Positions 1 through 5,956 are shown, numbered from the stretch's first letter. The stretch: 6,241 nucleotides of DNA from JBDTNQ01 sp039933635 (GCA_039933635.1 JBDTNQ010000162.1:1-6241), one strand, 5' to 3'. Notes: generated from the sequence alone by a model not told the origin. A program made the numbers and translations.

Positions 1-807
1 GCTGAGCATCTCGAGCATGTTGGCGACCAGGATGTTGAGGTCGAGCGTTGTCGGCTTGCCACCTTGCTTCCGAATGAACGCCAGGAGCTGACGCGTCAGA
101 CCACCGGCCTGATGGCCGGCCTTCATCACCTGCTCCATGTCCGCGCAGCGAGGATCGCCCGGTTCGAGCGTCCCCATCACCAGTCCTGAATACGCGAGGA
201 TGACGGTCAGCAGATTGTTGAAATCGTGCACCAGTCCGGCAGTGAGCTGCCCGACGGACTCGATCTTCTGGGCCCGGCCGAGCTGCAACGCCAGCATCCG
301 CCGGTCGTCAATGTCTGTCGCGATGCCCAGCAGGCGAACCGGACGTCCGGTATCGTCGGGGAAGAGCCGCGCTCGACTGGCCATCCATCGGGGGCCTCCT
401 TCCGGGCGCAGGACACGGAATTCCGCGTGGTAGTCGACGCCCACCCGCTTCGGTCCCAAGAGGAATGCCTTCATCGCGGGACGATCGTCGGGATGAACCT
501 GCGCGATGAACTCAGCCGCCGTTCTCGGCGGGTTGCCGAGCTTCACACCGAGCAATGACGCAATCGTCTCCGAACACGCGAGGCCTTCGGTCCTCAGGTC
601 GATTTCCCAGATGCCGACGTCAGCCGCCTGAAGGGCATAGGCGGCCCGCTCTTCGCTGATGGGAAGGACCGCGGGGGTATCGGCGCAGGGTCTCGCGCGG
701 GTGCCGTCGGGCCAGACTCGCTGAAGAGCCGCACGCCGCAAGGCCACGGCCTGGGCGGCACGGTTCGCGTCGGCAGCTCGATGAAGACTCTTGTGACTCA
801 CGCGCAT
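1..807 (-). CDS. PAS-domain sensor histidine kinase, C-terminal part beyond the left edge
   Basis: The minus frame stays open from the ATG at 807 to the window edge (269 codons, no stop). Residues about 57-168 form a PAS/PAC sensor domain (ALQAADVGIWEI near the start, LLGIATDIDDR at the end). A dimerisation/phosphoacceptor domain follows: KIESVGQLTAGLVHDFNNLL with His194 as the expected autophosphorylated residue, then LTRQLLAFIRKQG near 237-249. The ATP-binding domain should begin just past the edge. No transmembrane segment or signal peptide is visible, so it is probably a cytoplasmic kinase that autophosphorylates His194 in response to a signal sensed by PAS. Partners cannot be seen; many kinases of this HDFNN type carry their own C-terminal receiver, which would also lie outside the window. 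It starts 9 bp after the stop of the cyclic-di-GMP gene and in the same frame, so co-transcription and translational coupling are likely. No convincing Shine-Dalgarno precedes the ATG; a GTG at 801 is an alternative start. Confidence 0.93.
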   Translation of the reverse strand, partial: MRVSHKSLHRAADANRAAQAVALRRAALQRVWPDGTRARPCADTPAVLPISEERAAYALQAADVGIWEIDLRTEGLACSETIASLLGVKLGNPPRTAAEFIAQVHPDDRPAMKAFLLGPKRVGVDYHAEFRVLRPEGGPRWMASRARLFPDDTGRPVRLLGIATDIDDRRMLALQLGRAQKIESVGQLTAGLVHDFNNLLTVILAYSGLVMGTLEPGDPRCADMEQVMKAGHQAGGLTRQLLAFIRKQGGKPTTLDLNILVANMLEMLS

Positions 808-816
808 TCGCTGCCG

Positions 817-3009
817 TCAGTTCTGGATCAGAGCCGCCGGCCTCTTCGTCCGCGTGGCCGGCAGGACGTGGGCCGGCAGTGCGCCGTCGAGCGCGTCCAA
901 TCCCGCACTGGGCTGGTCTGTTCGCGATCGCGGCATCCGGGAATCGATCAGCATCGCGACGTGCTCGGACACCATGGGCCGATGGAAATAGAAGCCCTGT
1001 CCTTCGTGGCAGCCGTGCGTGATCAGGAAATCCAACTGGGCCTTGCTCTCCACGCCTTCGGCAATGACACGCTTCTTCATCGTCTTGCCGAGCGCGATCA
1101 CGGCACTGACGATGGTGGAATCGTGGGGATGGCCCGAGATTTCGTGGACGAATGTTCGGTCCACCTTGAGAGCGTCGACGGGGAACTTCTGTAGATAGCT
1201 GAGGCTCGAGTAGCCCGTACCGAAGTCATCCACGGCCAGTTGGATGCCGATGTCCTTGAGGGCCCGCAGCGTTCCAGCCGCCGCGTGGGCATCCTGCATC
1301 AGCGCGGTCTCGGTGAGTTCGAGCTCGATCCAGTTGGGCTCGACGCGGGTCTCCTCGATGATCATCCGGACGCCATCGAGGAACTCCTTACTCTTGAACT
1401 CGAGCGCCGACACATTCACGGCGACGGACACGGGTGCCAATCCGGCGTCTGCCCACGCGCGGGCCTGGAGACACGCCTGACGCAGGACCCAGTTGCCGAT
1501 CGGCAGGATCAGTCCGCACTCTTCCGCCACGGGCACGAACTGCGACGGCGCAATCGGTCCGCGTTCAGGATGCCACCATCGGATCAGGGCCTCGACGCCG
1601 GTAATCGCGCCGTTGTCGAGCCTGACCTTCGGTTGATACTGCAGCGCAAACTCCCCGCGCTCCAGCGCCGGCCGGAGGCTGCCTTCGATGAACTCGTGCT
1701 CCGCGGCACGCAGGTTCATGTCGTGCGTGAAGAACTGACATCGGCCCCGCCCGCCGTCCTTCGCCGCATACATAGCGATATCTGCGTGCTTGATGAGCGT
1801 GTCCGCGTCAAGCCCGTCTTCCGGATAGCGGCTGGCGCCGATGCTCGCGGGCGCATGCACGACGTGATTGCCGATCACGTACGGCGTCGACAGCGCGGAA
1901 AGAATCCGCGTGACGGCGATGGTGTGGTCGTCGGCATGCTCGAGGTCCGGCAGCACCACGACGAACTCGTCGCCGCCCAGTCGGCTCACCGTGTCCGAAC
2001 TTCGCACGCAGGCCGTCAGACGTTCACCAACCACCTGGAGCACCCGGTCGCCGACCATGTGTCCGAGCGAGTCGTTGACGTGCTTGAAGCGGTCGACGTC
2101 GAGGAACAACACGCAAATCCTGCTGCTGTGACGCCGCGCACGGGCGATGGCCTGCGCCAGCCGATCGTTCAGCAGCATCCGGTTGGGCAGGCTGGTGAGG
2201 AAATCGTGCTGCGCCAGGTGCGCGATCTGCTGCAGCACGGCCTTGGGCGCGCCGGTGTCATGGAGGACGACCACCGCCCCGACGAGTTGCGCCAACTGGT
2301 TGTGGATGGGCGCGGCCGACGTTTCGACTGCGGACTCGAAGCCGTCCCGCCTCACGAGAATGCAATTGCCGGCCGCCCTGACCGTCCGGTCGTGCTCGAT
2401 GGCCACTTCCATCGGATTCTTCGCGGCCTCCCGCGTGATCCCGTCGATGACGGTGAACACGTCGGCGATGGGCCGGCCCTGCGCGTCCTCCCGGCACCAC
2501 CCCGTCATGGCTTCAGCGACCACGTTGAGATACGTCACGTGACCAGATGTATCCATACCGAGGACGCCGTCGCCGATCGCGTCGAGCGCGACAGAGGCAC
2601 GCTCGCGTTCGACGAACAGGGCCTGTTCGAGCGCGCGCTGCACGACGATATTGCCCAGTGCGCGAGCCAGCAGCGACGCATCGGCCCGGTCATCGAGCAG
2701 ATAGTCGTGCGCGCCGAAGCCCACGGCCCTGATCGCAAGCGCCTCCTCGCGGACGGCGCAGATCACGAGAATCGGCACGTGCGGCGCAGCCGCGCTCAAC
2801 GCGTCCAGCTCGTCCTTGGTCTGGGTCTCACTCAGGAAGTGGTTGAGGGCGACCGCGCCGATGCCGCCGTTGCCCAGCCTCACGACCGCCGCGTTCAACG
2901 TCGTCACCCACTCCACGTGGAATGGTCCGAGGCGCCGCAATGAAGTCAGAACGGCCTGGGCATCGACGGGATCGCGGTCGACGATGAGGAGGTGATGTGT
3001 ATGTGGCAC
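817..3009 (-). CDS. Pseudo-receiver/PAS/GGDEF/EAL cyclic-di-GMP signalling protein
   Basis: 730 residues from the GTG at 3009, predicted cytoplasmic. Domain order: receiver-like (about 6-120), PAS (about 137-253), GGDEF diguanylate cyclase (about 265-427), EAL phosphodiesterase (about 443-687), and a 40-residue tail without a recognisable domain. The cyclase has an intact GGDEF motif (345-349), the metal-site Asp304 in LDVDRFK, and an RSSD inhibitory I-site (336-339) exactly five residues before GGDEF. The phosphodiesterase has EAL (473-475), Asn532, Glu567, DDFGTG (594-599), Lys615, Glu651 and Gln671, so both making GTP into cyclic-di-GMP and hydrolysing it look possible; which dominates cannot be read from sequence. 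The receiver keeps the acidic pair (Asp11, Asp13) but has Asn56 at the phosphoacceptor position and Asp106 in place of the conserved Lys. Start choice: the frame extends upstream to a GTG at 3162 (781 residues), but those 51 codons have atypical A/T-ending codons, span inverted repeats and lack a Shine-Dalgarno, whereas 3009 sits just before receiver strand 1 (LLIVDRD). Its own ribosome site is also weak. Confidence 0.95.
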   Translation of the reverse strand: MPHTHHLLIVDRDPVDAQAVLTSLRRLGPFHVEWVTTLNAAVVRLGNGGIGAVALNHFLSETQTKDELDALSAAAPHVPILVICAVREEALAIRAVGFGAHDYLLDDRADASLLARALGNIVVQRALEQALFVERERASVALDAIGDGVLGMDTSGHVTYLNVVAEAMTGWCREDAQGRPIADVFTVIDGITREAAKNPMEVAIEHDRTVRAAGNCILVRRDGFESAVETSAAPIHNQLAQLVGAVVVLHDTGAPKAVLQQIAHLAQHDFLTSLPNRMLLNDRLAQAIARARRHSSRICVLFLDVDRFKHVNDSLGHMVGDRVLQVVGERLTACVRSSDTVSRLGGDEFVVVLPDLEHADDHTIAVTRILSALSTPYVIGNHVVHAPASIGASRYPEDGLDADTLIKHADIAMYAAKDGGRGRCQFFTHDMNLRAAEHEFIEGSLRPALERGEFALQYQPKVRLDNGAITGVEALIRWWHPERGPIAPSQFVPVAEECGLILPIGNWVLRQACLQARAWADAGLAPVSVAVNVSALEFKSKEFLDGVRMIIEETRVEPNWIELELTETALMQDAHAAAGTLRALKDIGIQLAVDDFGTGYSSLSYLQKFPVDALKVDRTFVHEISGHPHDSTIVSAVIALGKTMKKRVIAEGVESKAQLDFLITHGCHEGQGFYFHRPMVSEHVAMLIDSRMPRSRTDQPSAGLDALDGALPAHVLPATRTKRPAALIQN

Positions 3010-3064
3010 GGTTTGTACAGCTCTGCCGGCTGCAAGAGTCAAACATTTGGTACTAAGGCCCGTC

Positions 3065-3080
3065 TGTTCAGAAGTGAACA
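3065..3080. promoter_or_regulatory. Dyad TGTTCA-N4-TGAACA, candidate operator
   Basis: A perfect 6-bp inverted repeat with a 4-bp spacer (GAAG), about 56 bp upstream of the chosen start of the cyclic-di-GMP gene and about 230 bp downstream of the Crp/Fnr gene. The inner 5-4-5 geometry is that of classic FNR sites (TTGAT-N4-ATCAA), though the bases differ. Binding by the neighbouring Crp/Fnr protein is an inference. It could instead be one stem of the hairpin cluster that continues to 3115. Confidence 0.4.
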
Positions 3081-3085
3081 CCCGT

Positions 3086-3103
3086 CGACCTCGGGCGAGG
3101 TCG
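3086..3103 (-). promoter_or_regulatory. Perfect 7-bp hairpin in the leader of the cyclic-di-GMP gene
   Basis: CGACCTC (3086-3092) and GAGGTCG (3097-3103) pair across a 4-nt loop. Directly abutting it, GGCC (3104-3107) and GGCC (3112-3115) enclose a loop that reads GAAA in minus-strand RNA, a GNRA tetraloop. The two hairpins are back to back with no spacer. No T-run follows in the minus direction, so this is not a standard intrinsic terminator; it could be a leader structure, an mRNA stabiliser or a weak attenuator. Confidence 0.4.
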
Positions 3104-3310
3104 GGCCTTTCGGCCGGCGAATCGTGCGGACCGCACCAGGCCGGCCGCATTGCCAAGTCCACAGCGAGGGATGGCCGACGATCCGTGTGCCCGATGACGA
3201 CCGTGGCGATACTGCCCGGGAGGGGGCGAGCTGGGTGAGGGCCAGGCGAGCGGCAGCGTATGCGCGGCGTCGACGAGTGTCGCCCAGGATCGGTTGGGCG
3301 AGCCTGGCGT

Positions 3311-3991
3311 CTAGTCGCGCAGGACGACCGTCAGGAGGGAATTGTTGACCTTGAGGCCGCCGTTGTACTCGATGAAGCCGAGCCTTCGGAACTTGTTCAT
3401 GAAGAAGTTGATTCGGGGGCGCGTCGTCCCGACCATCTCCGCCAGCGTTTCCTGGGAGACCCTCGGGAGTTCGCGGTGATCGGCACGGGCCTCGCCATAG
3501 CGTGCGAGCAAGAGCAACGTGCGCGCCAGTCGCTTCTCGCTCGAGTTGAAGAGCTGATCGATGAGATCTTCCTCGATGCGAATATTCCTCGTCAGCATGT
3601 GCGTGAGGAACTCTTCGGCAAACGCGGGCTGCGCGTGGAGGACCCGCGACATCTCCGGTTTCTCGATGGTCACGATGATGCTTGGTTCGGCGGCCTTGGC
3701 CGTCGCCATTCGCATCGCCTGTCCCGCGAGGCACCCCTCGCCGAAGAAATGGCCAGTAGCGTCCATGGCAATCACGGCCTCCTTGCCCTTGTGCGATACC
3801 ACCGACAGCCGCACGGCGCCTTGTTCGACGTACAGCACGCTGGCCGCGGCGTCACCCTGCGCATAGATGCTGTCCCCGGGCTGATAGTCCGTGCGCTTGG
3901 TTGAGACACCACTCCAATCGATGCCAACCGTTTTTGTAAGCGGCTTGGGTCGGCCTGGTCGGGTCACGTTGTTTGCGCGCTCGCGTTTCAC
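3311..3991 (-). CDS. Crp/Fnr-family transcriptional regulator
   Basis: 226 residues, the usual size for the family, cytoplasmic DNA-binding protein expected to act as a dimer. Residues about 36-130 are the cyclic-nucleotide-binding-type beta-roll (YQPGDSIYAQGD, then YVEQGAVRLSVV), followed by the long dimerisation helix (about 121-148) and a Crp-type winged helix about 152-226, with the helix-turn-helix at about 178-206 (SQETLAEMVGTTRPRINFF). The phosphate-binding cassette region GEGCLAGQAMRMATA keeps an Arg (94) but has Met where Crp-type cAMP binders have Ser/Thr, so cAMP binding is doubtful. There is only one Cys (87) and no N-terminal Cys cluster, so it is not an oxygen-sensing FNR. The GTG start is favoured by a GGAGAGA ribosome site 9 nt upstream. 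It sits between the adhesin gene and the cyclic-di-GMP gene in the same direction. Its targets and ligand are unknown. Confidence 0.96.
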   Translation of the reverse strand: MKRERANNVTRPGRPKPLTKTVGIDWSGVSTKRTDYQPGDSIYAQGDAAASVLYVEQGAVRLSVVSHKGKEAVIAMDATGHFFGEGCLAGQAMRMATAKAAEPSIIVTIEKPEMSRVLHAQPAFAEEFLTHMLTRNIRIEEDLIDQLFNSSEKRLARTLLLLARYGEARADHRELPRVSQETLAEMVGTTRPRINFFMNKFRRLGFIEYNGGLKVNNSLLTVVLRD

Positions 3992-4000
3992 TGTTGATTC

Positions 4001-4007
4001 TCTCTCC
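4001..4007 (-). promoter_or_regulatory. Shine-Dalgarno of the Crp/Fnr gene
   Basis: GGAGAGA on the minus strand, 9 nt before the GTG at 3991. It supports that GTG over the in-frame GTG at codon 9. Confidence 0.65.
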
Positions 4008-4026
4008 GAGCCATTTTGTGGAGCAG

Positions 4027-4048
4027 TACCAATCTAGCACGGTTGGTA
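4027..4048 (-). promoter_or_regulatory. Dyad TACCAA-N10-TTGGTA over a candidate -10, likely operator
   Basis: Perfect 6-bp half-sites at 4027-4032 and 4043-4048 with a 10-bp spacer. On the minus strand TAGATT (4031-4036, four of six matches to the -10 consensus) overlaps one half-site and lies about 40 nt before the GTG of the Crp/Fnr gene, giving a leader of about 30 nt. No good -35 is visible at the usual spacing. The position suggests repression, perhaps autoregulation, or activator-dependent initiation. This is inferred from geometry only. Confidence 0.4.
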
Positions 4049-4102
4049 TCGAGCCTCTGGCGAGCGTACGGCGGAAGCGGTCACAGGCCATCGGTGATGT
4101 TT

Positions 4103-4121
4103 GCATGGATTTGTACCATGC
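4103..4121. promoter_or_regulatory. Dyad GCATGG-N7-CCATGC upstream of the Crp/Fnr gene
   Basis: A perfect 6-bp inverted repeat with a 7-bp spacer, about 112 bp upstream of the regulator start and about 95 bp after the adhesin stop. It could be an upstream operator or a hairpin in read-through RNA. No T-tract follows on the minus strand. Confidence 0.25.
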
Positions 4122-4168
4122 CATGTGTAAATGGAAGGCGGCTCTCGCCCGTGGAGACGGTCCATCGA

Positions 4169-4206
4169 CGCTCGGCATGCTCGCGGTGCATGCGCGACGC
4201 TGAGCG
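4169..4206 (-). terminator. Possible hairpin terminator after the adhesin gene
   Basis: Starting 11 bp past the adhesin stop, an upper stem GCATGC/GCATGC (4188-4193 with 4175-4180, 7-nt loop) stacks over a lower stem CGCTC/GAGCG (4202-4206 with 4169-4173) across an asymmetric internal loop. Position fits a terminator or 3'-end stabiliser, but no U-tract follows in the minus direction, so intrinsic termination is uncertain. Confidence 0.3.
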
Positions 4207-4216
4207 CAAGACGCCG

Positions 4217-5863
4217 TCACTGCGACGACCGCTGTCTCCGCAGCGTCCAGATCCCTCCGAAGACGAGCAGCACCATCAACGCCACCATCACCCACGTTGG
4301 CAGTGTGGGCACGGGTGGTAAAGCGGCAATAGCCGTCACGTAGGCGCGTTCCCCGAAACAGCCGTTGCCATCCGTGCCGCGGATCGTGAAGGTGAATGAG
4401 CCACCGGCGGTCGGCGTGCCCGAAAGCCCACCCGCAGACGTGAGCGTGAGACCGGATGGCAGCGTGCCGACCGTGGCGCCGAAGGTGTAAGGCGCGAGCC
4501 CGCCGCTTCCGGTGACTGCCTGGCTGTACGCGATACCGGTTGTGCCCGAGGGCAACGTCACTGGTGAGATCAGGATCGATGGACATGACGGCGGAGGGAT
4601 GGGCGCCGGCGCAATCGCGAACGTGTACGGCGCGTCGGCAAAGCATCCATTGGCGTCGGTGCCGCGGATGGTGACTGTGGCGGTGCTTGCTGCCGTTGGC
4701 GTGCCCGACACGAGACCAGCTGCGCTGAGGATCAGACCGGGCGGCAGCGTCCCTGTGACGACGCCGAAACTGTACGGCGACGCGCCCCCGCTGCCGGCCA
4801 GGGTTTGTGTGAACGCCGCACCGGCGGTGCCACCGGGAAGCGTGGCAGGGCTCAGTGCGATCGTTGGGCAGGTGGGCGGCGGTGGCGGCGCGGCTGCGAT
4901 CGTGATCGTGAAGGACACGTCCGAGAAGCACCCGTTGGCGTCGGTGACGCGCACGCTGAACGTCGATGACCCCGCCGCGGTCGGTGTGCCGCCGAGCGAT
5001 CCTGCTGGAGTCAAGGTCACGCCTGCCGGTAAGGTTCCCGTCGCGCTGAACGTGTACGGCAACGCGCCCCCGCTGCCCGCGAGAGTCCCAGCGTAGGCAA
5101 CGCCGACGGTCCCCGCCGGCAGGGTGGAAGGCGAGACGGTGATGGTCGGGCAACCGGGGACGACCGCGCACGCCGAAGGTGTCACGTCGTTGGTATCCAG
5201 GACGACCGCGCCGTTCCGCGCGAGAGCCCGGCCGACGATGCGGGCGCCAGTGGTCACCGTGATGCTGGCTGTTGCCAGGATGTTGCCGGCGAAGGTCGTG
5301 CCCGTGCCGAGCGTTGCCGAAGCGCCGACCTGCCAGAAGACATTGCAGACCCGCGCGGCGTTGCTGGTGAGCACCGCGGCGTTAGTGGCTGTGGTCAACG
5401 ACGTGCCAATCTGGAAAATGAAGACGGCGTTCGGATTGCCGAGACCGTTGAGTGTGAGGGCGCCCGTCAATTGCGCACCGGCCGAGAGACAGTACACGCC
5501 AGGCGTCAGCGTCCGATTGCCGAGATCCTGGCCGGTCAGATCGACCGTGCAGGCCTGACCCGCCAGGATGTTATAGGCACTGGTGAGATCGCTCTGCGCA
5601 TCAATTGCCACGCTGTCGGCGGCGTGAATCGTACCGCCGGTGACGATGCCCGGTGGAAATCCGGTCACCGCCGTACCGGGACTCACGCCGAGATTCCCGG
5701 TGATGGTCGTCGCGCCGGCATTGCTCACGCTTGCCCCGGCCAGGACCGCAAAGGTTTCCGCGGTGCCGAGCGTAGGCGCTGTCTGGGCGGTTGCGGGGGA
5801 GGCCGTGAGGAGGAGCGCCGCGAACGCAGACCCGGCGATCCAGCGCGAAAGTCCCTGAATCAT
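4217..5863 (-). CDS. Secreted ice-binding-like (DUF3494) protein with three Ig-like repeats and IPTL-CTERM-type anchor
   Basis: 548 residues. A Sec signal peptide (hydrophobic about 9-21, probable cleavage after Ala24-Thr25-Ala26) leads into a DUF3494 ice-binding-like domain at about 32-229: LGTAETFAVLAG, ITGNLGVSPGTAVTGFPPG and LTPGVYCL are typical of this beta-solenoid family. Three tandem putative-Ig (He_PIG-like) repeats follow, starting at Cys238, Cys332 and Cys427, each beginning CP, containing GSGG..PY and ending near DxNGCF, with one Cys at each end. Proline-rich linkers separate repeats 1-2 and 2-3. The C-terminus has VPTLPTW (518-524), a hydrophobic segment to about 540 and RRQR: an IPTL-CTERM-type sorting signal. 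The protein is exported and probably surface-attached. DUF3494 members may bind ice, but many occur in non-polar bacteria with unknown ligands, so adhesion is as plausible. A strong Shine-Dalgarno supports the ATG start. Confidence 0.95.
   Translation of the reverse strand: MIQGLSRWIAGSAFAALLLTASPATAQTAPTLGTAETFAVLAGASVSNAGATTITGNLGVSPGTAVTGFPPGIVTGGTIHAADSVAIDAQSDLTSAYNILAGQACTVDLTGQDLGNRTLTPGVYCLSAGAQLTGALTLNGLGNPNAVFIFQIGTSLTTATNAAVLTSNAARVCNVFWQVGASATLGTGTTFAGNILATASITVTTGARIVGRALARNGAVVLDTNDVTPSACAVVPGCPTITVSPSTLPAGTVGVAYAGTLAGSGGALPYTFSATGTLPAGVTLTPAGSLGGTPTAAGSSTFSVRVTDANGCFSDVSFTITIAAAPPPPPTCPTIALSPATLPGGTAGAAFTQTLAGSGGASPYSFGVVTGTLPPGLILSAAGLVSGTPTAASTATVTIRGTDANGCFADAPYTFAIAPAPIPPPSCPSILISPVTLPSGTTGIAYSQAVTGSGGLAPYTFGATVGTLPSGLTLTSAGGLSGTPTAGGSFTFTIRGTDGNGCFGERAYVTAIAALPPVPTLPTWVMVALMVLLVFGGIWTLRRQRSSQ
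4322..5152 (-). repeat. Three tandem Ig-like repeats inside the ice-binding-like protein
   Basis: Repeat 1 covers about 5152-4871 (residues 238-331), repeat 2 about 4870-4586 (332-426) and repeat 3 about 4585-4322 (427-514). The period is 94-95 residues. Shared landmarks are CP(T/S)I, SP.TLP.GT.G.A, GSGG..PY.F, GTLP.G..L, G.L.GTPTA and D.NGCF. Copies differ at many positions, so duplication is not very recent. Together they act as a stalk that would hold the N-terminal domain away from the membrane. Confidence 0.9.
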
Positions 5864-5866
5864 AAC

Positions 5867-5874
5867 TTCCCCCT
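5867..5874 (-). promoter_or_regulatory. Shine-Dalgarno of the ice-binding-like gene
   Basis: The minus strand reads AGGGGGAA, with the AGGGGG core (5869-5874) 5 nt before the ATG at 5863. It is the strongest ribosome site in the window and fixes this start. Confidence 0.8.
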
Positions 5875-5956
5875 GTGTTCATCGAATCCGACGAAAGGGT
5901 TCAGGGGAGTCGCCGCAACGGGGCACGGCGCGCGGGACAGCACACTGCCCATCGCG

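Larger units (their letters stand above)
3010..3310. other. Non-coding gap between regulator and cyclic-di-GMP gene
   Basis: About 300 bp with no convincing gene. Next to the regulator stop it holds a 7-bp inverted repeat (GCCAGGC at 3241-3247, GCCTGGC at 3302-3308) and a nested shorter pair, without a T-tract, so termination is uncertain. In the middle it holds three adjacent inverted repeats (3065-3115, listed separately). Near the downstream gene a minus-strand TTGACT (3037-3042) lies 17 bp from TGTACA (3014-3019), which has promoter-like spacing but a poor -10 and would start transcription at about the chosen GTG. Part of this gap would be coding if the longer start at 3162 were used. Confidence 0.6.

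Noticed and set aside
817..819. TGA as a selenocysteine codon joining the two signalling proteins
   Set aside because: No redox motif surrounds it and both flanking segments are ordinary tails; a normal stop followed by a coupled start is simpler.
1240..2943. A 567-codon open frame on the plus strand
   Set aside because: It lies antisense to the GGDEF/EAL gene, whose domains and catalytic motifs are unmistakable. The plus-strand translation is rich in Arg, His, Asp and Gly with no recognisable domain, as expected of a complementary frame in G+C-rich DNA.
3014..3042. TTGACT-N17-TGTACA as a sigma-70 promoter of the cyclic-di-GMP gene
   Set aside because: Spacing is ideal, but the -10 matches only three of six bases and initiation would fall at or inside the chosen GTG, requiring a leaderless message. 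Mentioned in the gap entry but not called.
3010..3162. Extending the cyclic-di-GMP protein to the GTG at 3162
   Set aside because: The added 51 residues have no domain, many A/T-ending codons unlike the rest of the gene, no Shine-Dalgarno, and cover three inverted repeats. It remains possible.
3241..3308. Inverted repeat GCCAGGC/GCCTGGC as terminator of the Crp/Fnr gene
   Set aside because: The arms are 54 bp apart and no T-tract follows; short G+C-rich matches at this distance are expected by chance.
3039..3734. A 231-codon minus-strand frame over the Crp/Fnr gene and the following gap
   Set aside because: It overlaps a well-supported helix-turn-helix protein in another frame, has an Arg-rich composition without motifs, and covers inverted repeats.
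3852..5171. A 439-codon minus-strand frame overlapping the ice-binding-like gene
   Set aside because: It is a shifted-frame shadow of the ice-binding-like gene; its Arg/His-rich translation has no domain and it would also run through the Crp/Fnr promoter region into that gene.
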